Shown: piece after piece, positions 1 through 15,633 of the stretch
Layout of the letters: each line of letters starts with the position of its first letter
Position numbering within the stretch: the stretch's first letter is position 1
NCBI RefSeq assembly: GCF_050908995.1
Contig: NW_027484929.1
Span: forward strand, 62,001 to 126,000
Direction of reading: 5' to 3'
DNA from: Andrena cerasifolii
Lineage: Eukaryota; Arthropoda; Insecta; Hymenoptera; Andrenidae
DNA length: 64,000 bases
Made by a program: the position numbers and the translations under genes
Notes under the pieces: model-generated
What the model was told of the DNA's origin: nothing
The model's database searches: none
Seen by the model: only the letters and a program-made list of their open reading frames with translations

Positions 1-1570
1 ACTGATATTGAGAAACTGATATTGCAAAACCGATATTGTTCTAAACCGATATTGAAAAACCGATATTGTAAAGCAAATATTGAAAAACTGATATTGAAAA
101 ACCGATATTGAAAAGCCGATATTGAATCCGATATTAGAACCGATATTCAAAAACCGATATTGGAGAACAAATATTGAAAAACTGATATTGAAAAACCGAT
201 ATTGAAAAACCGATATTGAAAAACCGATATTGAAAAACCTATATCGAAAAACTGATATTGAAAAACCGATGTTGAAACCGATATTAGAACCGATATTGAA
301 AAACCGATATTGCAAAACCGATATTGAAACCGATATTAGAACCGATATTGAAAAACCGATATTGAAAAACCGATATTGAAAAACTTATATCGAAAAACTG
401 ATATTGCAAAACCGATATTGAAACCGATATTAGAACCGATATTGAAAAACAAACATTGAAAAACTGATATCGAATAACTGATATTGAGAAACTGATATTG
501 CAAAACCGATATTGTTCTAAACCGATATTGAAAAACCGATATTGTAAAGCAAATATTGAAAAACTGATATCGAAAAACTGATATTGAAAAACCGATATTG
601 AAAAACCGATATTGAAAAACCGATATTGAAAAACTTATATCGAAAAACTGATATTGCAAAACCGATATTGAAACCGATATTAGAACCGATATTGAAAAAC
701 CGATATTGAAAAACAAATATTGAAAAACTGATATCGAAAAACTGATATTGAAAAACCGATATTGAAAAACCGATATTGATAAACCGATATTCAAAAACCG
801 ATATTGGAGAACAAATATTGAAAAACTGATATTGAAAAACCGATATTGAAAAACAAATATTGAAAAACCGATATTGAAAAACTTATATCGAAAAACTGAT
901 ATTGCAAAACCGATATTGAAACCGATGTTATTACCGATATTGAAAAACCGATATTGAAAAACAAATATTGAAAAACTCATATCGAAAAACTGATATTGAG
1001 AAACTGATATTGCAAAACCGATATTGTTCTAAACCGATATTGAAAAACCGATATTGTAAAGCAAATATTGAAAAACTGATATCGAAAAACTGATATCGAA
1101 AAACTGATATTGAAAAACCGATATCGAAAAACTGATATTGCAAAACCGATATTGAAACCGATATTAGAACCGATATTGAAAAACAAATATTGAAAAACTG
1201 ATATCGAAAAACTGATATTGAAAAACCGATATTGAAAAACCGATATTGAAAAACCGATATTGAAAAACAAATATTGAAAAACTGATATCGAAAAACTGAT
1301 ATTGAAAAACCGATATTGCAAAACCGATATTGAAACCGATATTAGAACCGATATTCAAAAACCGATATTGAAAAACTTATATCGAAAAACTGATATTGCA
1401 AAACCGATATTGAAACCGATGTTAGAACCGATATTGAAAAACCGATATTGAAAAACCGATATTGAAAAACCGATATTGAAAAACCGATATTGAAAAACTT
1501 ATATCGAAAAACTGATATTGCAAAACCGATATTGAAACCGATGTTAGAACCGATATTGAAAAACCGATAT
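1..1570. repeat. Large duplicated satellite block, copy at 7395-8964
   Basis: The order of monomer variants from base 1 to about 1570 is repeated at about 7395-8964 (constant offset 7394). This includes rare variants such as AACAAACATTG, GATAAACCGATATTC and GATGTTATTACC, and I saw no difference in the parts compared. The two copies part at about 1571/8965. A further partial copy runs from about 16754. This is a multi-kb higher-order repeat, probably from unequal exchange. Confidence 0.75.
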
Positions 1571-2329
1571 TAAAAAACAAATATTGAAAAACTGATATCG
1601 AAAAACCGATATTGGAGAACAAATATTGAAAAACTGATATTGAAAAACCAATATTGAAAAACAAATATTGAAAAACCGATATTGAAAAACCGATATTGAA
1701 AAACCGATATTGAAAAACTTATATCGAAAAACTGATATTGAAAAACCGATATCGAAAAACTGATATTGAAAAACCGATATTGAAACCGATATTGAAAAAC
1801 CGATATTGAAAAACAAATATTGAAAAACTGATATCGAAAAACTGATATTGAAAAACCGATATTGAAACCGATATTAGAACCGATATTGAAAAACCGATAT
1901 TGAAAAACAAATATTGAAAAACTGATTTCGAAAAACTCATATTGAAAAACCGATATTGCAAAACCGATATTAAAACCGATATTAGAACCGATATTGAAAA
2001 ACAAATATTGAAAAACTGATATCGAAAAACTGATATTGAGAAACTGATATTGCAAAACCGATATTGTTCTAAACCGATATTGAAAAACCGATATTGTAAA
2101 GCAAATATTGAAAAACCGATATTGAATTCGATATTAGAACCGATATTCAAAAACCGATATCGAAAAACTGATATTGAAAAACCGATATCGAAAAACTGAT
2201 ATTGAAAAACCGATATTGAAACCGATATTAGAACCGATATTGAAAACCCGATATTGAAAAACAAATATTGAAAAACTGATATCGAAAAACTGATATTGCA
2301 AAACCGATATTGAAACCGATGTTAGAACC

Positions 2330-5300
2330 GATATTGAAAAACCGATATTGAAAAACAAATATTGAAAAACTGATATCGAAAAACTGATATTGAAAAACCG
2401 ATATCGAAAAACTGATATTGCAAAACCGATATTGAAACCGATATTAGAACCGATATTGAAAAACCGATATTGAAAAACAAATATTGAAAAACTGATATCG
2501 AAAAACTGATATTGAAAAACCGATATTGAAACCGATATTAGAACCGATATTGAAAAACCGATATTGAAAAACAAATATTGAAAAACTGATATCGAAAAAC
2601 CGATATTGGAGAACAAATATTGAAAAACTGATATTGAAAAACCGATATTGAAAAACCGATATTGAATCCGATATTAGAACCGATATTCAAAAACCGATAT
2701 CGAAAAACTGATATTGAAAAACCGATATCGAAAAACTGATATTGAAAAACCGATATTGAAACCGATATTAGAACCGATATTGAAAACCCGATATTGAAAA
2801 ACAAATATTGAAAAACTGATATCGAAAAACTGATATTGCAAAACCGATATTGAAACCGATGTTAGAACCGATATTGAAAAACCGATATTGAAAAACAAAT
2901 ATTGAAAAACTGATATCGAAAAACTGATATTGAGAAACTGATATTGCAAAACCGATATTGTTCTAAACCGATATTGAAAAACCGATATTGAAACCGATAT
3001 TAGAACCGATATTGAAAAACCGATATTGAAAAACAAATATTGAAAAACTGATATCGAAAAACTGATATTGAAAAACCGATATCGAAAAACTGATATTGCA
3101 AAACCGATATTGAAACCGATATTAGAACCGATATTGAAAAACAAATATTGAAAAACAGATATCGAAAAACTGATATTGCAAAACCGATATTGAAACCGAT
3201 GTTAGAACCGATATTGAAAAACCGATATTGAAAAACAAATATTGAAAAACTGATATCGAAAAACTGATATTGAGAAACTGATATTGCAAAACCGATATTG
3301 TTCTAAACCGATATTGAAAAACCGATATTGTAAAGCAAATATTGAAAAACTGATATCGAAAAACTGATATTGAAAAACCGATATCGAAAAACTGATATTG
3401 AAAAACCGATATTGAAACCGATATTAGAACCGATATTGAAAAACCGATATTGAAAAACCTATATAGAAAAACTGATATTGAAAAACCGATATTGAAACCG
3501 ATATTAGAACCGATATTCAAAAACCGATATTGGAGAACAAATATTGAAAAACAAATATTGAAAAACCGATATTGAAAAACCGATATTGAATCCGATATTA
3601 GAACCGATATTCAAAAACCGATATTGAAAAACCGATATTGAAACCGATATTAGAACCGATATTCAAAAACCGATATCGAAAAACTGATATTGAAAAACCG
3701 ATATTGAAAAACAAATATTGAAAAACCGATATTGAAAAACCGATATTGAAAAACCGATATTGAAAAACTTATATCGAAAAACTGATATTGCAAAACCGAT
3801 ATTGAAACCGATGTTAGAACCGATATTGAAAAACCGATATTGAAAAACAAATATTGAAAAACTGATATCGAAAAACTGATATTGAGAAACTGATATTGCA
3901 AAACCGATATTGTTCTAAACCGATATTGAAAAACCGATATTGTAAAGCAAATATTGAAAAACTGATATCGAAAAACTGATATTGAAAAACCGATATTGAA
4001 AAACCGATATTGAAAAACCGATATTGAAACCGATATTAGAACCGATATTGAAAAACCGATATTGAAAAACAAATATTGAAAAACTGATATCGAAAAACTG
4101 ATATTGAGAAACTGATATTGCAAAACCGATATTGTTCTAAACCGATATTGAAAAACCGATATTGTAAAGCAAATATTGAAAAACTGATATTGAAAAACCG
4201 ATATTGAAAAGCCGATATTGAATCCGATATTAGAACCGATATTCAAAAACCGATATTGGAGAACAAATATTGAAAAACTTATATCGAAAAACTGATATTG
4301 CAAAACCGATATTGAAACCGATGTTAGAACCGATATTGAAAAACCGATATTGAAAAACAAATATTGAAAAACCGATATTGAAAAACCGATATTGAATCCG
4401 ATATTAGAACCGATATTCAAAAACCGATATTGGAGAACAAATATTGAAAAACTGATATTGAAAAACCGATATTGAAAAACCGATATTGAAAAACCGATAT
4501 TGAAACCGATATTAGAACCGATATTCAAAAACCGATATCGAAAAACTGATATTGAAAAACCGATATTGAAAAACAAATATTGAAAAACCGATATCGAAAA
4601 ACCGATATTGAAAAACCGATATTGAAAAACAAATATTGAAAAACTGATATCGAAAAACTGATATTGAGAAACTGATATTGCAAAACCGATATTGTTCTAA
4701 ACCGATATTGAAAAACCGATATTGTAAAGCAAATATTGAAAAACTGATATCGAAAAACTGATATTGAAAAACCGATATTGAAAAACCGATATTGAATCCG
4801 ATATTAGAACCGATATTGAAAAACCGATATTGAAAAACCGATATTGAAAAACCGATATTGAAAAACCGATATTGAAAAACCTATATCGAAAAACTGATAT
4901 TGAATAACCGATATTGAAACCGATATTAGAACCGATATTGAAAAACCGATATTGAAAAACAAATATTGAAAAAATGATATCGAAAAACTGATATTGAAAA
5001 ACCGATATCGAAAAACTGATATTGCAAAACCGATATTGAAACCGATATTAGAACCGATATTGAAAAACAAATATTGAAAAACTGATATCGAAAAACTGAT
5101 ATTGAAAAACCGATATTGAAAAACCGATATTGAAAAACCGATATTGAAAAACAAATATTGAAAAACTGATATCGAAAAACTGATATTGAAAAACCGATAT
5201 TGCAAAACCGATATTGAAACCGATATTAGAACCGATATTCAAAAACCGATATTGAAAAACTTATATCGAAAAACTGATATTGCAAAACCGATATTGAAAC

Positions 5301-6010
5301 CGATGTTAGAACCGATATTGAAAAACCGATATTGAAAAACCGATATTGAAAAACCGATATTGAAAAACCGATATTGAAAAACTTATATCGAAAAACTGAT
5401 ATTGCAAAACCGATATTGAAACCGATGTTAGAACCGATATTGAAAAACCGATATTAAAAAACAAATATTGAAAAACTGATATCGAAAAACCGATATTGGA
5501 GAACAAATATTGAAAAACTGATATTGAAAAACCAATATTGAAAAACAAATATTGAAAAACCGATATTGAAAAACCGATATTGAAAAACAAATATTGAAAA
5601 ACTGTTATCGAAAAACTGATATTGAAAAACCGATATCGAAAAACTGATATTGCAAAACCGATATTGAAACCGATATTAGAACCGATATTGAAAAACAAAT
5701 ATTGAAAAACAGATATCGAAAAACTGATATTGCAAAACCGATATTGAAACCGATGTTAGAACCGATATTGAAAAACCGATATTGAAAAACAAATATTGAA
5801 AAACTGATATCGAAAAACTGATATTGAGAAACTGATATTGCAAAACCGATATTGTTCTAAACCGATATTGAAAAACCGATATTGTAAAGCAAATATTGAA
5901 AAACTGATATCGAAAAACTGATATTGAAAAACCGATATCGAAAAACTGATATTGAAAAACCGATATTGAAACCGATATTAGAACCGATATTGAAAAACCG
6001 ATATTGAAAA
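2330..6010. repeat. Large duplicated satellite block, copy at about 48417-52097
   Basis: The monomer order in this block is found again 46087 bases downstream (about 48417-52097). It is also found in a related copy 8.05-8.10 kb downstream (about 10.6-14.1 kb). Shared rare variants include ACCTATATAG, AATAACCG and AAAATGATATCG. The right-hand copy carries extra small deletions around 50.2-50.6 kb. End points are approximate because they were read by eye. Confidence 0.7.
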
Positions 6011-9000
6011 ACCTATATTGAAACCGATATTAGAACCGATATTCAAAAACCGATATCGAAAAACTGATATTGAAAAACAAATATTGAAAAACTTATATCG
6101 AAAAACTGATATTGCAAAACCGATATTGAAACCGATGTTAGAACCGATATTGAAAAACCGATATTGAAAAACAAATATTGAAAAACTGATATCGAAAAAC
6201 TGATATTGAGAAACTGATATTGCAAAACCGATATTGTTCTAAACCGATATTGAAAAACAAATATTGAAAAACTGATATCGAAAAACTGATATTGAGAAAC
6301 TGATATTGCAAAACCGATATTGTTCTAAACCGATATTGAAAAACCGATATTGTAAAGCAAATATTGAAAAACTGATATCGAAAAACTGATATTGAAAAAC
6401 CGATATTGAAAAACCGATATTGAAAAACCGATATTGAAACCGATATTAGAACCGATATTGAAAAACCGATATTGAAAAACAAATATTGAAAAACTGATAT
6501 CGAAAAACTGATATTGAGAAACTGATATTGCAAAACCGATATTGTTCTAAACCGATATTGAAAAACCGATATTGTAAAGCAAATATTGAAAAACTGATAT
6601 TGAAAAACCGATATTGAAAAGCCGATATTGAATCCGATATTAGAACCGATATTCAAAAACCGATATTGGAGAACAAATATTGAAAAACTTATATCGAAAA
6701 ACTGATATTGCAAAACCGATATTGAAACCGATGTTAGAACCGATATTGAAAAACCGATATTGAAAAACAAATATTGAAAAACCGATATTGAAAAACCGAT
6801 ATTGAATCCGATATTAGAACCGATATTCAAAAACCGATATTGGAGAACAAATATTGAAAAACTGATATTGAAAAACCGATATTGAAAAACCGATATTGAA
6901 AAACCGATATTGAAACCGATATTAGAACCGATATTCAAAAACCGATATCGAAAAACTGATATTGAAAAACCGATATTGAAAAACAAATATTGAAAAACCG
7001 ATATTGAAAAACCGATATTGAAAAACCGATATTGAAAAACTTATATCGAAAAACTGATATTGCAAAACCGATATTGAAACCGATGTTAGAACCGATATTG
7101 AAAAACCGATATTGAAAAACAAATATTGAAAAACTGATATCGAAAAACAGATATTGAGAAACTGATATTGCAAAACCGATATTGTTCTAAACCGATATTG
7201 AAAAACCGATATTGTAAAGCAAATATTGAAAAACTGATATCGAAAAACTGATATTGAAAAACCGATATTGAAAAACCGATATTGAAAAACCGATATTGAA
7301 ACCGATATTAGAACCGATATTGAAAAACCGATATTAGAACCGATATTGAAAAACCGATATTGAAAAACAAATATTGAAAAACTGATATCGAAAAACTGAT
7401 ATTGAGAAACTGATATTGCAAAACCGATATTGTTCTAAACCGATATTGAAAAACCGATATTGTAAAGCAAATATTGAAAAACTGATATTGAAAAACCGAT
7501 ATTGAAAAGCCGATATTGAATCCGATATTAGAACCGATATTCAAAAACCGATATTGGAGAACAAATATTGAAAAACTGATATTGAAAAACCGATATTGAA
7601 AAACCGATATTGAAAAACCGATATTGAAAAACCTATATCGAAAAACTGATATTGAAAAACCGATGTTGAAACCGATATTAGAACCGATATTGAAAAACCG
7701 ATATTGCAAAACCGATATTGAAACCGATATTAGAACCGATATTGAAAAACCGATATTGAAAAACCGATATTGAAAAACTTATATCGAAAAACTGATATTG
7801 CAAAACCGATATTGAAACCGATATTAGAACCGATATTGAAAAACAAACATTGAAAAACTGATATCGAATAACTGATATTGAGAAACTGATATTGCAAAAC
7901 CGATATTGTTCTAAACCGATATTGAAAAACCGATATTGTAAAGCAAATATTGAAAAACTGATATCGAAAAACTGATATTGAAAAACCGATATTGAAAAAC
8001 CGATATTGAAAAACCGATATTGAAAAACTTATATCGAAAAACTGATATTGCAAAACCGATATTGAAACCGATATTAGAACCGATATTGAAAAACCGATAT
8101 TGAAAAACAAATATTGAAAAACTGATATCGAAAAACTGATATTGAAAAACCGATATTGAAAAACCGATATTGATAAACCGATATTCAAAAACCGATATTG
8201 GAGAACAAATATTGAAAAACTGATATTGAAAAACCGATATTGAAAAACAAATATTGAAAAACCGATATTGAAAAACTTATATCGAAAAACTGATATTGCA
8301 AAACCGATATTGAAACCGATGTTATTACCGATATTGAAAAACCGATATTGAAAAACAAATATTGAAAAACTCATATCGAAAAACTGATATTGAGAAACTG
8401 ATATTGCAAAACCGATATTGTTCTAAACCGATATTGAAAAACCGATATTGTAAAGCAAATATTGAAAAACTGATATCGAAAAACTGATATCGAAAAACTG
8501 ATATTGAAAAACCGATATCGAAAAACTGATATTGCAAAACCGATATTGAAACCGATATTAGAACCGATATTGAAAAACAAATATTGAAAAACTGATATCG
8601 AAAAACTGATATTGAAAAACCGATATTGAAAAACCGATATTGAAAAACCGATATTGAAAAACAAATATTGAAAAACTGATATCGAAAAACTGATATTGAA
8701 AAACCGATATTGCAAAACCGATATTGAAACCGATATTAGAACCGATATTCAAAAACCGATATTGAAAAACTTATATCGAAAAACTGATATTGCAAAACCG
8801 ATATTGAAACCGATGTTAGAACCGATATTGAAAAACCGATATTGAAAAACCGATATTGAAAAACCGATATTGAAAAACCGATATTGAAAAACTTATATCG
8901 AAAAACTGATATTGCAAAACCGATATTGAAACCGATGTTAGAACCGATATTGAAAAACCGATATTGAAACCGATATTAGAACCGATATTCAAAAACCGAT

Positions 9001-12000
9001 ATTGGAGAACAAATATTGAAAAACTGATATTGAAAAACCGATATTGGAGAACCGATATTGAAAAACCGATATTGAATCCGATATTAGAACCGATATTGAA
9101 AAACCGATATTGAAAAACCGATATTGAAAAACCGATATTGAAAAACCGATATTGAAAAACCTATATCGAAAAACTGATATTGAATAACCGATATTGAAAC
9201 CGATATTAGAACCGATATTGAAAAACCGATATTGAAAAACAAATATTGAAAAAATGATATCGAAAAACTGATATTGAAAAACCGATATCGAAAAACTGAT
9301 ATTGCAAAACCGATATTGAAACCGATATTAGAACCGATATTGAAAACCCGATATTGAAAAACAAATATTGAAAAACTGATATCGAAAAACTGATATTGCA
9401 AAACCGATATTGAAACCGATGTTAGAACCGATATTGAAAAACCGATATTGAAACCGATATTAGAACCGATATTCAAAAACCGATATTGGAGAACAAATAT
9501 TGAAAAACTGATATTGAAAAACCGATATTGAAACCGATATTAGAACCGATATTGAAAACCCGATATTGAAAAACAAATATTGAAAAACTGATATCGAAAA
9601 ACTGATATTGCAAAACCGATATTGAAACCGATGTTAGAACCGATATTGAAAAACCGATATTGAAACCGATATTAGAACCGATATTCAAAAACCGATATTG
9701 AAAAACAAATATTGAAAAACTGATATTGAAAAACCGATATTGAAAAACCGATATTGAAAAACCGATATTGAAAAACCTATATCGAAAAACTGATATTGAA
9801 AAACCGATATTGAAACCGATATTAGAACCGATATTGAAAAACCGATATTGAAAAACAAATATTGAAAAACTGATATCGAAAAACTGATATTGAAAAACCG
9901 ATATCGAAAAACTGATATTGCAAAACCGATATTGAAACCGATATTAGAACCGATATTCAAAAACCGATATTGTAAAGCAAATATTGAAAAACCGATATTG
10001 AATCCGATATTAGAACCGATATTCAAAAACCGATATCGAAAAACTGATATTGAAAAACCGATATCGAAAAACTGATATTGAAAAACCGATATTGAAACCG
10101 ATATTAGAACCGATATTGAAAACCCGATATTGAAAAACAAATATTGAAAAACTGATATCGAAAAACTGATATTGCAAAACCGATATTGAAACCGATGTTA
10201 GAACCGATATTGAAAAACCGATATTGAAACCGATATTAGAACCGATATTCAAAAACCGATATTGGAGAACAAATATTGAAAAACTGATATTGAAAAACCG
10301 ATATTGTAAAACCGATATTGAAAAACCGATATTGAAAAACCTATATCGAAAAACTGATATTGAAAAACCGATATTGAAACCGATATTAGAACCGATATTG
10401 AAAAACCGATATTGAAAAACAAATATTGAAAAACTGATATCGAAAAACTGATATTGAAAAACCGATATCGAAAAACTGATATTGCAAAACCGATATTGAA
10501 ACCGATATTAGAACCGATATTGAAAAACCGATATTGAAAAACAAATATTGAAAAACTGATATCGAAAAACCGATATTGAAACCGATATTAGAACCGATAT
10601 GGAAAAACCGATATTGAAAAACAAATATTGAAAAACTGATATCGAAAAACCGATATTGGAGAACAAATATTGAAAAACTGATATTGAAAAACCGATATTG
10701 AAAAACCGATATTGAATCCGATATTAGAACCGATATTCAAAAACCGATATCGAAAAACTGATATTGAAAAACCGATATCGAAAAACTGATATTGAAAAAC
10801 CGATATTGAAACCGATATTAGAACCGATATTGAAAACCCGATATTGAAAAACAAATATTGAAAAACTGATATCGAAAAACTGATATTGCAAAACCGATAT
10901 TGAAACCGATGTTAGAACCGATATTGAAAAACCGATATTGAAAAACAAATATTGAAAAACTGATATCGAAAAACTGATATTGAGAAACTGATATTGCAAA
11001 ACCGATATTGTTCTAAACCGATATTGAAAAACCGATATTGAAACCGATATTAGAACCGATATTGAAAAACCGATATTGAAAAACAAATATTGAAAAACTG
11101 ATATCGAAAAACTGATATTGAAAAACCGATATCGAAAAACTGATATTGCAAAACCGATATTGAAACCGATATTAGAACCGATATTAAAAAACAAATATTG
11201 AAAAACAGATATCGAAAAACTGATATTGCAAAACCGATATTGAAACCGATGTTAGAACCGATATTGAAAAACCGATATTGAAAAACAAATATTGAAAAAC
11301 TGATATCGAAAAACTGATATTGAGAAACTGATATTGCAAAACCGATATTGTTCTAAACCGATATTGAAAAACCGATATTGTAAAGCAAATATTGAAAAAC
11401 TGATATCGAAAAACTGATATTGAAAAACCGATATCGAAAAACTGATATTGAAAAACCGATATTGAAACCGATATTAGAACCGATATTGAAAAACCGATAT
11501 TGAAAAACCTATATAGAAAAACTGATATTGAAAAACCGATATTGAAACCGATATTAGAACCGATATTCAAAAACCGATATTGGAGAACAAATATTGAAAA
11601 ACAAATATTGAAAAACCGATATTGAAAAACCGATATTGAATCCGATATTAGAACCGATATTCAAAAACCGATATTGAAAAACCGATATTGAAACCGATAT
11701 TAGAACCGATATTCAAAAACCGATATCGAAAAACTGATATTGAAAAACCGATATTGAAAAACAAATATTGAAAAACCGATATTGAAAAACCGATATTAAA
11801 AAACCGATATTGAAAAACTTATATCGAAAAACTGATATTGCAAAACCGATATTGAAACCGATGTTAGAACCGATATTGAAAAACCGATATTGAAAAACAA
11901 ATATTGAAAAACTGATATCGAAAAACTGATATTGAGAAACTGATATTGCAAAACCGATATTGTTCTAAACCGATATTGAAAAACCGATATTGTAAAGCAA

Positions 12001-14451
12001 ATATTGAAAAACTGATATCGAAAAACTGATATTGAAAAACCGATATTGAAAAACCGATATTGAAAAACCGATATTGAAACCGATATTAGAACCGATATTG
12101 AAAAACCGATATTGAAAAACAAATATTGAAAAACTGATATCGAAAAACTGATATTGAGAAACTGATATTGCAAAACCGATATTGTCCTAAACCGATATTG
12201 AAAAACCGATATTGTAAAGCAAATATTGAAAAACTGATATTGAAAAACCGATATTGAAAAGCCGATATTGAATCCGATATTAGAACCGATATTCAAAAAC
12301 CGATATTGGAGAACAAATATTGAAAAACTTATATCGAAAAACTGATATTGCAAAACCGATATTGAAACCGATGTTAGAACCGATATTGAAAAACCGATAT
12401 TGAAAAACAAATATTGAAAAACCGATATTGAAAAACCGATATTGAATCCGATATTAGAACCGATATTCAAAAACCGATATTGGAGAACAAATATTGAAAA
12501 ACTGATATTGAAAAACCGATATTGAAAAACCGATATTGAAAAACCGATATTGAAACCGATATTAGAACCGATATTCAAAAACCGATATCGAAAAACTGAT
12601 ATTGAAAAACCGATATTGAAAAACAAATATTGAAAAACCGATATCGAAAAACCGATATTGAAAAACCGATATTGAAAAACAAATATTGAAAAACTGATAT
12701 CGAAAAACTGATATTGAGAAACTGATATTGCAAAACCGATATTGTTCTAAACCGATATTGAAACCGATATTAGAACCGATATTGAAAAACCGATATTGAA
12801 AAACAAATATTGAAAAACTGATATCGAAAAACTGATATTGAGAAACTGATATTGAAAAACCGATATTGAAAAACCGATATTGAATCCGATATTAGAACCG
12901 ATATTGAAAAACCGATATTGAAAAACCGATATTGAAAAACCGATATTGAAAAACCGATATTGAAAAACCTATATCGAAAAACTGATATTGAATAACCGAT
13001 ATTGAAACCGATATTAGAACCGATATTGAAAAACCGATATTGAAAAACAAATATTGAAAAAATGATATCGAAAAACTGATATTGAAAAACCGATATCGAA
13101 AAACTGATATTGCAAAACCGATATTGAAACCGATATTAGAACCGATATTGAAAAACAAATATTGAAAAACTGATATCGAAAAACTGATATTGAAAAACCG
13201 ATATTGAAAAACCGATATTGAAAAACCGATATTGAAAAACAAATATTGAAAAACTGATATCGAAAAACTGATATTGAAAAACCGATATTGCAAAACCGAT
13301 ATTGAAACCGATATTAGAACCGATATTCAAAAACCGATATTGAAAAACTTATATCGAAAAACTGATATTGCAAAACCGATATTGAAACCGATGTTAGAAC
13401 CGATATTGAAAAACCGATATTGAAAAACCGATATTGAAAAACCGATATTGAAAAACCGATATTGAAAAACTTATATCGAAAAACTGATATTGCAAAACCG
13501 ATATTGAAACCGATGTTAGAACCGATATTGAAAAACCGATATTAAAAAACAAATATTGAAAAACTGATATCGAAAAACCGATATTGGAGAACAAATATTG
13601 AAAAACTGATATTGAAAAACCAATATTGAAAAACAAATATTGAAAAACCGATATTGAAAAACCGATATTGAAAAACAAATATTGAAAAACTGATATCGAA
13701 AAACTGATATTGAAAAACCGATATCGAAAAACTGATATTGCAAAACCGATATTGAAACCGATATTAGAACCGATATTGAAAAACAAATATTGAAAAACAG
13801 ATATCGAAAAACTGATATTGCAAAACCGATATTGAAACCGATGTTAGAACCGATATTGAAAAACCGATATTGAAAAACAAATATTGAAAAACTGATATCG
13901 AAAAACTGATATTGAGAAACTGATATTGCAAAACCGATATTGTTCTAAACCGATATTGAAAAACCGATATTGTAAAGCAAATATTGAAAAACTGATATCG
14001 AAAAACTGATATTGAAAAACCGATATCGAAAAACTGATATTGAAAAACCGATATTGAAACCGATATTAGAACCGATATTGAAAAACCGATATTGAAAAAC
14101 CTATATTGAAACCGATATTAGAACCGATATTCAAAAACCGATATCGAAAAACTGATATTGAAAAACCGATATTGAAAAACAAATATTGAAAAACTTATAT
14201 CGAAAAACTGATATTGCAAAACCGATATTGAAACCGATGTTAGAACCGATATTGAAAAACCGATATTGAAAAACAAATATTGAAAAACTGATATCGAAAA
14301 ACTGATATTGAGAAACTGATATTGCAAAACCGATATTGTTCTAAACCGATATTGAAAAACAAATATTGAAAAACTGATATCGAAAAACTGATATTGAGAA
14401 ACTGATATTGCAAAACCGATATTGTTCTAAACCGATATTGAAAAACCGATA

Positions 14452-14455
14452 TTGT
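14452..14455. repeat. Target-site duplication TTGT, left copy
   Basis: TTGT lies directly before the TG of the solo LTR and is repeated directly after its terminal CA at 15723-15726. Removing the LTR and one copy restores a standard satellite context (CCGATATTGTAAAGC) that is common elsewhere in the array. Confidence 0.9.
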
Positions 14456-14683
14456 TGTTACGTATGTGGATTTTTCCCCATACGCCGCTCTCAACCACTT
14501 TTCGAGCTCGCGTCTACGAAGGGAAAACGCCCTAAAAATCCTTTTGCTTATCACATACCACTAAGGGGGGTCATGATCTCGACCATCTGGATCACGACCA
14601 TGGGAACGGGAGTGACACGACGACGACCCCGAAGAATTTCCTTATATGGAAATTTCAAATGCATCCCCACTCATTTTTGGGAC

Positions 14684-14691
14684 TATATAAA
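14684..14691 (+). promoter_or_regulatory. TATA box in solo LTR
   Basis: TATATAAA lies 228 bases from the LTR start, the same place as in the full element. It is preceded by GGGAC and followed by CCCTTTGG. The promoter could still fire into the downstream satellite; that is inference. Confidence 0.7.
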
Positions 14692-15151
14692 CCCTTTGGT
14701 TTCTACCCTCTGCGGTTAAAAGCAGTACAGTTACGCGTAGAGTAACGTTGTGTCACGCTCGTACCGAGTCGGTTGAATTCAGTAAGATCGAGCTAAAGTC
14801 TCTGTCGGAATCACAGTTGACCCCATAGAATCCGCGAGTTCGGTTTACATTCTATTGGACACTTTGTAATAGCCGCTCGTACGCCCCGCATCGCCAGTGC
14901 GTCAACACCGAGCAAATTAGTGGTAATTTTCACACATTTATTGCACTATTTAATCGCGACATTCACATTTGTACCAACTAATCTTGAATACACGAATGGT
15001 GTTCACTTCTAAATCGAGTTGATTCGTTAAAACCCATCTTTTACCCAGCGATCCTTATTAAACTTAGTAGCGCTCACCCACTGATACAACTTTACCGCTC
15101 GAGTTGTATCAAATAAAAATTAAGAGTTACGAGGCATTAATAACATTTCCC

Positions 15152-15633
15152 GCGACTCCCTGATCTAGCATCAGGTTAGTTAGCAACCTTTCATCCAAAT
15201 AAAGGAATTTTACCAACCTAGTGGCTCCCCGATTTCGCATCGGGTTCGTCCACGTGTAACCCTCCTACGGCTCCCTGATTTCGCATCAGGTTCGTCCGTA
15301 TCCTACAGCTCCCTGGTTTCGCACCAGGTTCGTCTGTAAGTCTACCAACCTCCGAACAGCTCCCTGGTTTCGCACCAGGTTCGTCTGTGAATAATCCAAC
15401 CTCCTAACAGCTCCTCGACTTCGCGTCGAGTTCGTCTGTGAATATCATCCTAGTGACACCCCGATTTCGCATCGGGTTCGTTCACGACGTTTCACCCTCC
15501 TGCGGCTCCCTGATTTCAAATCAGGTTCGTCCGCGCTTGACTCCATTCCTAGAGGCTCCCTGATTTCGCATCAGGTTCGTCCTCGCCGTCAATAATCCAA
15601 GCGGCTCCCTGATTTCGCATCAGGTTCGTCCGC
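15152..15633 (+). repeat. Hairpin array in solo LTR
   Basis: This is the counterpart of the ten-unit hairpin array described for the 5' LTR at 56172-56653. The solo copy differs inside the array at 15633, where C replaces T. That turns the last outer pair of unit 10 from a G-U wobble into a G-C pair, so pairing is kept. A second change at 15443 lies outside the stems. Confidence 0.85.

Larger units (their letters stand above)
1..14455. repeat. Satellite array, ~14-bp monomer (left part)
   Basis: The stretch is an uninterrupted tandem array. The commonest monomer is CCGATATTGAAAAA (14 bp). Recurrent variants replace the head with CTGATATTG, CTGATATCG, CAAATATTG, CTTATATCG or CCTATATCG, or change the tail to GCAAAA, GAGAAA, GGAGAA, CAAAAA or GTAAAG. 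Shorter 12-bp monomers (CCGATATTGAAA, CCGATATTAGAA, CCGATGTTAGAA) and a 16-bp one (CCGATATTGTTCTAAA) recur in fixed order, so the array has higher-order structure. The array starts before base 1. Long open frames on the minus strand arise because the 14-bp period cycles through all three frames and the minus strand of the monomer has no stop codon. I do not call any of them a gene. Confidence 0.97.

Noticed and set aside
3650..4576. A 308-codon minus-strand open frame, with similar ones elsewhere in the array
   Set aside because: Same satellite artefact; the peptide is only the cycling monomer.
1..14455. CRISPR array
   Set aside because: Short regular repeats are present, but there are no unique spacers, the period is 14 bp and the context is eukaryotic satellite.
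14408..14719. Plus-strand open frame of 103 codons spanning satellite and LTR, with a near copy at 55459-55740
   Set aside because: It begins in the satellite and runs into LTR sequence before the TATA box. It has no domain and repeats wherever the LTR does, so it is chance.
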